From: Thermoplasmata archaeon
GTDB lineage: Archaea > Thermoplasmatota > Thermoplasmata > UBA10834
DNA: 5,479 nt
Direction: 5' to 3'
NCBI GenBank assembly: GCA_025457845.1
Contig: JALOTO010000106.1
Location: 1 to 5,479 of the forward strand
Shown: positions 1-5,358 of the stretch, in pieces
Layout of the letters: the number at the start of each line of letters is the position of its first letter
How positions within the stretch are numbered: the first letter of the stretch is position 1
Position numbers and translations under genes: made by a program
Notes under the pieces: model-generated
What the model saw: only the letters and a program-made list of their open reading frames with translations
Told to the model about the DNA's origin: nothing
Databases searched by the model: none

Positions 1-1159
1 TGACGCGAACGGCATGCAGTACGACCTCGAGAGGGGGATCCTGGATGTCGCGCAGTTCCCGCCGGACAACTACAAGGCCATCAAGGACCAGATAGAGGAT
101 GGCAATATCAACAACATGACGGCTTACGACGGGCTGAAGTGCACGCAGTACTGGACCGAAATCGGTATAAACATGAACCCGGGTGGTCCCAACCCGAGCA
201 GGCTCGACCCGTACATCAGGTGGGCGATGGCGATGTCCACCAACAAGACTTACATCGTCCAGAACTTCTACAAGGGTTTCGCTGACGAGGGCACAACCCT
301 GATATCCCCGGTCAACGAGAAGTGGCACTACGAGCCGACCGAGGACGAGCTGTTCCCGTTCGACCTCGATGCTGCTTCGCAGATGCTCGAGGATGCGGGG
401 TACGTGTACACAGACGACTCGCCGACCGTGAGAGTCTGCTCAGCCGACAGCTGGGCCGTCCAGGAGGGACTGGTCCCAGTCGAGACTCCCCTGCAGTACG
501 ATATGCTGATCAGGCAGGAGTTCCCCGAGGAGAAGGAGATAGCGAAGTTCCTCGCGGCTCAGTGGGCGAACATCGGCATCGACATAGAAATCAGCGTGGT
601 CACCGAGGTCACGCTCTCCACGATAGTCTACACATACACCTACGACACCATGATATGGTACTGGAGCGCGGACCCCGACCCCAACTTCATGCTGTTCTGC
701 CAGTCCAAGAACTCGTGGAATGGATGGTCGGACAACCAGTACTCTAATGAGTCGTACGAGGAGAACTACAGCAGATCAGTCTCCGAGTTCGACTACGACC
801 TGAGGAAGGAGTACTGCGACAACGTGCAGAGGATCAGCTACCAGGACGCCGCGTACATCCTCCTCGCCTACCCGTACCAGACATACATCTGGAGGACCGA
901 CACGTTCGAGGGCTGGGGCGACTGGGAGGCCAACCCCGGGAGGAGCATCGACGCCTTCTGGACAGGCAATCCGCTCTGGTTCGACCTGAAGCCCATCGGC
1001 GATGGCGGAGGCGACGTCGACATCATGATGATCGCCATCGGCGGGGGCGTGGCCGTCGCCGCCGTAGTGGCGGTCGTCCTCGGCCTCAAGTTCCTCAAGA
1101 AGAAGGGGGGCAAGAAGGAGGACTCTGAAGAAAGCGGAGGAAGTCCTCTCGGCGACTGA
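1..1159 (+). CDS. ABC transporter solute-binding protein, family 5 (peptide/dipeptide type), 5'-truncated, C-terminally membrane-anchored
   Basis: Captures a peptide-like solute outside the cell and delivers it to the permeases encoded next. The frame is open from the window edge (codon phase starts at base 2), so the ATG at 14 is probably internal and roughly the first 200 residues are missing. What remains fits the C-terminal two thirds of an SBP_bac_5 protein: a GILDVAQFP stretch, a 'DPYIRWAMAMSTNK' helix (typically vRqAl.yAiDr), 'AASQMLEDAGY', and 'YDTMIWYWSADPDPNF' around 641-690. A glycine-rich spacer is followed by a hydrophobic helix (about 1022-1087) and a KKKGGKK-rich tail, so the protein is anchored by its C-terminus with the binding domain outside. 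Such anchoring is known for archaeal family 5 binding proteins. Four N-X-S/T sequons (NMT, NKT, NES, NYS) fit archaeal surface glycosylation. The ligand cannot be read from sequence; peptides, oligosaccharides or nickel are possible in this family. Confidence 0.9.
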   Translation, partial: DANGMQYDLERGILDVAQFPPDNYKAIKDQIEDGNINNMTAYDGLKCTQYWTEIGINMNPGGPNPSRLDPYIRWAMAMSTNKTYIVQNFYKGFADEGTTLISPVNEKWHYEPTEDELFPFDLDAASQMLEDAGYVYTDDSPTVRVCSADSWAVQEGLVPVETPLQYDMLIRQEFPEEKEIAKFLAAQWANIGIDIEISVVTEVTLSTIVYTYTYDTMIWYWSADPDPNFMLFCQSKNSWNGWSDNQYSNESYEENYSRSVSEFDYDLRKEYCDNVQRISYQDAAYILLAYPYQTYIWRTDTFEGWGDWEANPGRSIDAFWTGNPLWFDLKPIGDGGGDVDIMMIAIGGGVAVAAVVAVVLGLKFLKKKGGKKEDSEESGGSPLGD

Positions 1160-1175
1160 TGTCAAACCATTCATC

Positions 1176-1194
1176 GGGCCCTGTGTCGGGGCCC
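1176..1194 (+). terminator. GC-rich hairpin after the solute-binding protein gene (possible terminator or processing site)
   Basis: GGGCCC at 1176-1181 pairs perfectly with GGGCCC at 1189-1194 across a 7-base loop, starting 16 bases after the stop codon. The following bases (AAACACATTTCATATATAG) are AT-rich but lack a clean U-tract, so the hairpin may attenuate read-through or stabilise the 3' end of the binding-protein mRNA rather than end transcription. Placement between a binding-protein gene and its permease genes is a common position for such an element, because binding protein is needed in excess. Confidence 0.3.
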
Positions 1195-1201
1195 AAACAC
1201 A

Positions 1202-1213
1202 TTTCATATATAG
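1202..1213 (+). promoter_or_regulatory. TATA-like box, possible separate promoter for the two permease genes
   Basis: TTTCATATATAG is the only strongly AT-rich stretch in the 185-base gap before dppB. Archaeal TATA boxes lie about 25 bases before the start of transcription, which would put the start near 1235 and give a leader of about 110 bases. The leader would include a purine-rich tract (about 1213-1250) and a small GCTCC/GGAGC hairpin at 1299-1313. No convincing BRE is visible, so this rests on base composition and position alone. Confidence 0.35.
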
Positions 1214-1327
1214 CTAGGAATCCAAGGAACAGGAAGGGGAAAGAGAGGTCGTATCCTGAGCCCTACGGACGGGAGATCGAAGGGATCGGAAGGCATATGC
1301 TCCGAGCGGGAGCGCGACCGGCCCGAT

Positions 1328-1334
1328 GAGGAGG
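1328..1334 (+). promoter_or_regulatory. Ribosome binding site of dppB
   Basis: GAGGAGG lies 10 bases before the ATG at 1345 and supports that start over the in-frame ATG at 1354 (fourth codon). Confidence 0.6.
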
Positions 1335-1344
1335 CGGGAGTGAC

Positions 1345-2346
1345 ATGGCGGGGATGAGAGGTTACGTCCTGAGGAAGACGGTCTATCTCGTGATAACCCT
1401 CTTCATCATAATCTCGTTCAACTTCTTCCTCTTCAGGATCATGCCGGGCGATCCGGCGAAGGTCCTGGTCCCCAAGACCGCGGACCAGGAGCTCATAGAC
1501 GAGATCAGGGCCGAGTTCTACCTGGACAGGCCTATCCACGAGCAGTACGCGAGGTACGTCATATCCGTGTTCCAGCTCGATTTCGGCATAAGTACAGGCG
1601 TGAGGAAGTTCGCCGATATCAATGACATCATCGGCCCCGCCGTCTTCAATACCATTCTGTTAGTCGGGATAGGCACCGCCCTGGCGATCTTCCTTGGCAT
1701 CACCATAGGCAAGTTCGCCGCATGGAGGAGGGGGAAACCTGCAGACGCGATGAGCATGAGCTTCGCCCTCGTCTTCTACTCGATGCCGACGTTCCTGTTC
1801 GCGCTGCTGATACTCATGGTGTTCGCCGGAGAGCTGAGATGGTTCCCGTCGAGCCAAGCCTACGGCCAGCTGCCTTTCGTGGATAGGGCGCCGAGGTACG
1901 ACGACATGGCCATCTGGGAGAAGATCCTCAGCAGGGGATACCATCTCGTGCTGCCGATAATAGCATTCACCCTCGAGATCATGGCCGAGTTCGCCATCAT
2001 CATGAGGAACTCGCTCACGGACGTCCTCACCGAGGACTACATCACGACTGCCAGGGCCAAAGGGCTGTCCAACAAGGCGATCCTCAACGACCACGCCATG
2101 AGAAACGCCATGCTGCCAGTCGTGACCGTGATGGCGATAAGCATCGGCTGGATGCTAGGTGGGACCATCATGGTCGAGATGGTCTTCTCTTACGAGGGGG
2201 TCGGCCTCCTCACATGGGATGCCGTCGTCTATCTGGACTACCCGCTCCTGCAGGCGCTCTTCCTTCTCATGGCGATCGCCGTGCTCTTCGCGAACCTCAT
2301 CGCCGACATCATCTACACATACCTCGACCCGAGGGTGAAGGTCTAA
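1345..2346 (+). CDS. dppB: DppB-type ABC transporter permease (peptide/nickel family)
   Basis: One of two membrane subunits forming the import channel of a dipeptide/oligopeptide-type ABC transporter. Its 333 residues are the usual length. Six membrane segments can be placed at about residues 12-32, 100-122, 138-161, 199-220, 255-279 and 302-326. Family marks in order: 'FRIMPGDP' after helix 1, 'YLDRPIHEQYARYV' and 'LDFGIS' in the outer loop, the EAA coupling loop 'DYITTARAKGLSNKAIL' to 'RNAMLP' (about 231-258) that contacts the ATPase, and the C-terminal 'FSYEGVGLLTWDAV..LDYP' and 'DIIYTYLDPRVKV'. The start at 1345 has a good ribosome binding site. The stop lies 9 bases before the dppC start, so the two genes are surely cotranscribed. 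All expected motifs are intact. Substrate is not determinable, and the symbol denotes family, not proven dipeptide specificity. Confidence 0.93.
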   Translation: MAGMRGYVLRKTVYLVITLFIIISFNFFLFRIMPGDPAKVLVPKTADQELIDEIRAEFYLDRPIHEQYARYVISVFQLDFGISTGVRKFADINDIIGPAVFNTILLVGIGTALAIFLGITIGKFAAWRRGKPADAMSMSFALVFYSMPTFLFALLILMVFAGELRWFPSSQAYGQLPFVDRAPRYDDMAIWEKILSRGYHLVLPIIAFTLEIMAEFAIIMRNSLTDVLTEDYITTARAKGLSNKAILNDHAMRNAMLPVVTVMAISIGWMLGGTIMVEMVFSYEGVGLLTWDAVVYLDYPLLQALFLLMAIAVLFANLIADIIYTYLDPRVKV

Positions 2347-2355
2347 GGGGATACG

Positions 2356-4089
2356 ATGGAAGGACACGATCTTGGTGGATTGACAGGTAAGCATGCGCGC
2401 GCGCGCGTCACGGCGGCAGTGGCGGCGCTCGTCATGTTCTGCACATTCGCCCTCATGGCCGTACCGGCCCCGTCTGGCGCCACGACGGCGGTCCAGGACA
2501 CCATTCCGCCCGTGGCGAACGCGGGAGCGGACTTCGACGCGTGGATAGGATTCCCGTCCGAGCTGGACGGCACAGGGTCGAGCGACAACATCGGCATCGT
2601 GAACTACACCTGGACGTTCCAAGACCTCGGCGACGTCGTCCTCTACGGACCGACCGTGACCTACTCATTCCAGGCGGCGGGAGAGGTCAATGTCCTGCTG
2701 AACGTCAGCGACGTCGAGGGCAACTGGGACACGGACACCGTCGTCGTGACGGTGGAGCTCGACACCACGGACCCTGTCGCCAACGCCGGTCCCAACCTCA
2801 CGATAAAGGCCGGAATGACATCCCGGATAAACGGCTCGCGCTCGACGGACAACACGGGGATGGTGGTGGAGTACACATGGAGCTTCGTCTACGACGGCGA
2901 GGAAGTCGTCGTTGACGGGATGCTTCTCGAGTTCACTTTCAACAGGTCTGGCACCTACAACATCACGCTCACGGTGACCGACGCGATGGGGCTCGAGGAC
3001 GAGGACTACATGATCCTCACCGTCGAGAGGATACCCACCTGGATCGAGGAGCACTGGCTCGGGGTGCTCTTCTGGGGCGCGCTGATAGGGGTGGTGGCCT
3101 ACGCCATCATCGGCAAGCTCCGCAGGGACGGGACCCTGGTCACCAAGATGGACATCGAGAAGTTCAAGGTCCAGTCGAAGAACGCCAAGAAGACCTGGAG
3201 GATATTCAAGGCCAACAGGCTCGGCTTCGCGGGGTTCATAGTGCTGCTCATCTTCGTCGCGATGGCGGTCTTCGCCCCCTGGCTGTCGACCGTCCCGAAC
3301 CCCGACCGGGTCGAGAACCACGAGCCGGCCGTGTTCGACGAGAACAACGAGGCGATCTGGGAGAACCCGCTGCCGCCGTCCCTGGACCCTTCACCCTACA
3401 CGGACATGGTCCATCCGTTCGGCACGGACAACACGGGCAAGGACGTCTACAGCCTTACCCTGTACGGCACCCGTGCGTCCCTCAAGGTCGGCATGCTGGC
3501 CACATTCATATCTGCGGTCCTCGGCTCGGTGATCGGCCTCGCCGCCGGATACTTCGGCAGGGTGACCGACGAGGTGCTGATGAGGGCCACCGACTTCTTC
3601 CTCACCCTCCCGTGGTTCCCCCTCATGATAGTCATGATGGCGATCCTCGGGCCGAAGTTCGACTATGTCATAATCGTCATTGGCATAACGAGCTGGCCAT
3701 CCACCGCGAGGATAGTCAGGTCCCAGGTCCTCACGATAAAGGAGAGGCAGTTCATCGAGCGCGCCAGGGCCGTCGGGGCCGGCGACGGGCACATAATCAG
3801 GACGCACATCCTCCCTAACACCCTGCCGCTGATATTCGCCAACACCGTGCTGCTCATCTCCCTCGCGATATTCTCCGAGGCGTTCCTGGACTTCTTCGGG
3901 CTCGGCGACCCGTCCGTCATAAGCTGGGGGACCATGCTCGAGGCGGCGTACGAGTACGCGGCCTTCGCGTCCGGCTCGTGGTGGGTCATCATCGCGCCCG
4001 GCGCAGCGATCGTCATAATGGTCCTTTCGTTCTCGCTGGTGGGATACGCCCTGGACGACGTGCTGAACCCGAAGCTGAGGAGACGCTGA
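2356..4089 (+). CDS. dppC: DppC-type ABC transporter permease with an N-terminal extracellular extension of two PKD domains
   Basis: Second channel subunit of the importer, fused to a surface module. The 577 residues read: hydrophobic signal or signal anchor (about 19-36, possible cleavage near the 'PAPSGA' at 37-42); PKD domain 1 (about 50-135, 'PPVANAGADF', 'SSDNIGIVNYTWTF'); PKD domain 2 (about 139-224, 'DPVANAGPNL', 'RSTDNTGMVVEYTWSF'); a membrane helix (about 235-253); a basic, presumably cytoplasmic linker (254-290); and a complete DppC permease (about 277-577). The permease shows 'HPFGTDNTGKDV' (353-364), the EAA loop 'FIERARAVGAGDGHII..HILPNTLP' (466-491), 'GLGDPSVISWGTMLEAA' and a terminal 'LDDVLNPKLRRR'. 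Ordinary DppC is about 300 residues, so the extension is about 276. The extra helix keeps topology consistent: PKD outside, linker inside, permease N-terminus inside. GGGGAT precedes the ATG closely; the frame is unbroken. Not a frameshift artefact as far as can be seen. The PKD role is unknown. Confidence 0.93.
   Translation: MEGHDLGGLTGKHARARVTAAVAALVMFCTFALMAVPAPSGATTAVQDTIPPVANAGADFDAWIGFPSELDGTGSSDNIGIVNYTWTFQDLGDVVLYGPTVTYSFQAAGEVNVLLNVSDVEGNWDTDTVVVTVELDTTDPVANAGPNLTIKAGMTSRINGSRSTDNTGMVVEYTWSFVYDGEEVVVDGMLLEFTFNRSGTYNITLTVTDAMGLEDEDYMILTVERIPTWIEEHWLGVLFWGALIGVVAYAIIGKLRRDGTLVTKMDIEKFKVQSKNAKKTWRIFKANRLGFAGFIVLLIFVAMAVFAPWLSTVPNPDRVENHEPAVFDENNEAIWENPLPPSLDPSPYTDMVHPFGTDNTGKDVYSLTLYGTRASLKVGMLATFISAVLGSVIGLAAGYFGRVTDEVLMRATDFFLTLPWFPLMIVMMAILGPKFDYVIIVIGITSWPSTARIVRSQVLTIKERQFIERARAVGAGDGHIIRTHILPNTLPLIFANTVLLISLAIFSEAFLDFFGLGDPSVISWGTMLEAAYEYAAFASGSWWVIIAPGAAIVIMVLSFSLVGYALDDVLNPKLRRR
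2395..2407 (+). repeat. GC-dinucleotide tract inside the start of dppC
   Basis: Six and a half GC units in a row, within an 18-base alternating purine-pyrimidine stretch (2391-2408). It encodes the Ala-Arg-Ala-Arg segment (residues 14-17) of the basic region just before the signal helix. Such tracts can slip during replication, and a change of one unit would shift the frame. Confidence 0.7.
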
Positions 4090-4165
4090 ACGGGCCTCCG
4101 CTCCGACGGGACACCCTTGGAAAATCTGGAAACGATTTGAGGGGTTTCGAGCGGATGCTTGACGC

Positions 4166-5056
4166 CTACTTCTTGGGCGCCTGTTCGAGCGCGGCCTGCC
4201 TCTTCCTGAACCACTGGAGGTAGCCCATCGCGAACTTGTCCTCCGCCCAGAAGAGCTTCGACGACTTGAGAGCCGCCTGCATGCTCGGGTCGTTCGGGTT
4301 GCCGATGAAGCAGGTCATGCCCTGGCCCGCGGCCATGAGCATGAACGATGCGTTGAGCATCTGCCTGTCGGGCAGGCCGAACGAGACGTTGCTCAGCCCG
4401 ACCGTCGTGTTGACGCCGAGCTCCTCGCTGCAGACCCTGATCGTGTCGAGCGTGGCCTTCGCGCCCTTGTCGCTGGTGGCGCACGCGAGCGCGACGCAGT
4501 CGATTATGATGTTCTTCCTGTCGAGGCCGGCCTTCTCCGCGCGGTCGATGATCTTCTTAGCGATCTCTATGCGCTTCTCGGTCGTCTGCGGGATGCCTGC
4601 GTCGTCTATGCAGAGGCCGACCAGCGCCGCCTGGTATTCGGCCGCGAGCGGTATGACGACATCCATCCTCTTCTCCTCGCCTGTGGTGGAGTTGATGCCG
4701 GGCCTGCCCTGCACGTGCTTCAGCGCGACCGCGAGCACCTCGGGGTTGGACGTGTCGATCCACAGAGGGACGTCGACTGCGCCCTGGACTATCCTGAGGG
4801 CCTCGAGCATGGCGTGCTTCTCGTCGATGCCTGGAACTCCGACGTTGATGTCGAGCACGTCCGCGCCGTTCGCGACCTGCTTCTTCGCCTCGACCTCGAG
4901 GACCTCGAATTGGCCGGCCTTGAGGGCCGCGATAAGGTCCTTCCTGTTCGTCGGGTTGATCCTCTCGCCGATGATGACGGGCGTCTTCGTCGCGCCGATC
5001 TTCACCGTCTTCGCCGTTCCCTTCAGTTCGATGACTGGAACCGTTGCGCAGGGCAT
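4166..5056 (-). CDS. Methyltetrahydropterin:corrinoid protein methyltransferase (AcsE/MtgA/MetH pterin-domain family)
   Basis: Predicted cytoplasmic enzyme that moves a methyl group between a tetrahydropterin and the cobalt of a corrinoid protein. The 296 residues form one DHPS-like pterin-binding barrel. Visible marks: GERIN (30-34), 'ADVLDINVG' (65-73), 'WIDTSN' with Asp101, 'INSTTGE' with Asn122, 'GLCIDDAGIPQT' (147-158), 'IIIDC' with Asp186, and 'VGLSNVSFGLP' with Asn223. These match the pterin-contacting Asp/Asn positions I recall from Moorella AcsE, whose catalytic Asn sits in the same 'GLSNVS'. A tail of about 45 residues after 'IGNPND' and about 28 residues before GERIN make it longer than AcsE (about 262). 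AGGAGGG lies 7 bases before the start. It is divergent from a corrinoid-protein gene, its likely partner. Dihydropteroate synthase is less likely given the GERIN and GLSNVS motifs. Tetrahydrofolate versus tetrahydromethanopterin, and the in vivo direction, cannot be told. Confidence 0.88.
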   Translation of the reverse strand: MPCATVPVIELKGTAKTVKIGATKTPVIIGERINPTNRKDLIAALKAGQFEVLEVEAKKQVANGADVLDINVGVPGIDEKHAMLEALRIVQGAVDVPLWIDTSNPEVLAVALKHVQGRPGINSTTGEEKRMDVVIPLAAEYQAALVGLCIDDAGIPQTTEKRIEIAKKIIDRAEKAGLDRKNIIIDCVALACATSDKGAKATLDTIRVCSEELGVNTTVGLSNVSFGLPDRQMLNASFMLMAAGQGMTCFIGNPNDPSMQAALKSSKLFWAEDKFAMGYLQWFRKRQAALEQAPKK

Positions 5057-5063
5057 GTTTTTT

Positions 5064-5070
5064 CCCTCCT
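5064..5070 (-). promoter_or_regulatory. Ribosome binding site of the methyltransferase gene
   Basis: On the minus strand AGGAGGG stands 7 bases before the ATG, separated by an A-rich spacer (GAAAAAAC read across its edges). It is the strongest Shine-Dalgarno match in the window and fixes the start of the methyltransferase. Confidence 0.75.
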
Positions 5071-5094
5071 ATGGCGGGGGAGAATGCCTTTTCC

Positions 5095-5108
5095 TAGATT
5101 AAGTTTCC
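5095..5108 (-). promoter_or_regulatory. BRE/TATA-like promoter of the methyltransferase gene
   Basis: Read on the minus strand, GGAAAC (5108-5103) is followed by TTAATCTA (5102-5095), resembling an archaeal BRE plus TATA box. Transcription would begin around 5072, giving a very short leader of about 16 bases that just includes the ribosome binding site. The same GAAAC..TTAAT..TAGG string occurs in the promoter facing the divergent corrinoid-protein gene. Confidence 0.5.
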
Positions 5109-5193
5109 TGAAATCTCCGTGCCCGTGAGAGGCGGCTGCGTGGGAGATTGGCTGTCACGTTTTTTATTCGGCCGCATTTTTCAGAAGCCAGGG

Positions 5194-5220
5194 ATGCGCC
5201 GTTCGTCGGAGAGGGCGCAT
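5194..5220. repeat. Perfect 7-bp inverted repeat upstream of the corrinoid-gene promoter (candidate operator)
   Basis: ATGCGCC (5194-5200) and GGCGCAT (5214-5220) are exact reverse complements, 13 bases apart. The centres of the two arms are 20 bases apart, about two helical turns, which suits a dimeric regulator binding one face of the DNA. The right arm ends 3 bases before the BRE-like box, so a bound protein could help or block TFB/TBP. A hairpin role is less likely because the repeat lies upstream of the predicted transcription start. Confidence 0.4.
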
Positions 5221-5223
5221 ACA

Positions 5224-5236
5224 GAAACCTTAATTA
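5224..5236 (+). promoter_or_regulatory. BRE/TATA-like promoter of the corrinoid-protein gene
   Basis: GAAACC followed by TTAATTA is a plausible archaeal BRE plus TATA box in an otherwise GC-rich region. A start of transcription would be expected near 5260, leaving a leader of about 100 bases. The motif is nearly the same as that of the divergent methyltransferase gene. Confidence 0.5.
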
Positions 5237-5273
5237 GGGTATCGAGTATGCCGGTTTGAAAACGGAACGCCGA

Positions 5274-5335
5274 GGGCCCGTCAGAGGACGGATGTCCTGG
5301 CTCCGGACGGGCTCCCGACAAGGTCGGTCCCGGAG
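5274..5335 (+). promoter_or_regulatory. Structured mRNA leader with competing hairpins before the corrinoid-protein gene
   Basis: A 9-bp stem (5274-5282 with 5306-5314, including one G-U pair) encloses a 5-bp hairpin AGGAC/GTCCT (5285-5289 with 5294-5298, GGAT loop). Next comes CCGAC/GTCGG (5315-5319 with 5323-5327). A third pairing, CTCCGG with CCGGAG (5301-5306 with 5330-5335), encloses that last hairpin but shares base 5306 with the first stem and strains it. The downstream arm includes part of a GGAGG. Such alternatives can act as a switch, but no known riboswitch class is recognised. Confidence 0.35.
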
Positions 5336-5345
5336 GATGGAAATC

Positions 5346-5351
5346 GGGGGT
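5346..5351 (+). promoter_or_regulatory. Ribosome binding site of the corrinoid-protein gene
   Basis: GGGGGT lies 8 bases from the ATG at 5359. A stronger-looking GGAGG at 5332-5336 is too far from that start, and the ATG it overlaps (5337) is in a different frame, so 5359 is preferred. Confidence 0.45.
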
Positions 5352-5358
5352 ACAACCA

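Larger units (their letters stand above)
5057..5358. other. Divergent intergenic region between methyltransferase and corrinoid-protein genes
   Basis: This 302-base stretch shows no convincing coding potential. From left to right it holds the methyltransferase ribosome binding site and promoter, a T-rich patch (TTTTTTATT, 5160-5168) that might be a further TATA-like element for the + strand, a 7-bp perfect inverted repeat (5194-5220), the corrinoid-gene promoter (5224-5236) and a structured leader (about 5251-5358). No tRNA, rRNA or B12-riboswitch box is recognisable. Confidence 0.6.

Noticed and set aside
1297..1329. Ten-codon ORF (MLRAGARPAR) ending 15 bases before dppB, preceded by GGAAGG
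   Set aside because: It could be a leader peptide, but such short frames are expected by chance, and nothing in its residues suggests a sensing role.
2497..3030. Recent internal duplication giving the two PKD domains
   Set aside because: The domains align at protein level, but their DNA differs at many positions and they diverge in loops, so the duplication is old or the domains were acquired separately.
2665..3321. Minus-strand open frame of 218 codons inside dppC
   Set aside because: Antisense to the PKD region of dppC, rich in Asp/Glu/His/Val and without family likeness; a shadow of codon bias.
4122..4138. AAATC-N7-GATTT inverted repeat between the convergent genes, considered as a bidirectional terminator
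   Set aside because: Only five mostly A-T pairs and no following T-run on either strand. The minus strand is somewhat T-rich here, but not enough to call a terminator.
3663..4484. Long - strand open frame of 273 codons spanning dppC's end and the methyltransferase's 3' part
   Set aside because: It overlaps two well-supported genes in other frames and gives Arg/Gly/His-rich sequence without a domain.
4236..5102. Long + strand open frame of 288 codons
   Set aside because: It lies antisense to the methyltransferase, whose protein has clear family motifs. The translation is Ser/Ala-rich with no recognisable domain, as expected for a shadow frame in GC-rich coding DNA.
5124..5165. CGTGA...TCACG followed by TTTTTT on the + strand, considered as a terminator
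   Set aside because: The stem is 5 bp with a 26-base loop, and no + strand gene precedes it. The T-run fits better as AT-rich promoter DNA.
5251..5358. Cobalamin riboswitch before the corrinoid-protein gene
   Set aside because: No B12-box-like sequence is visible, the leader is too short for the known class, and such riboswitches are rare in archaea.
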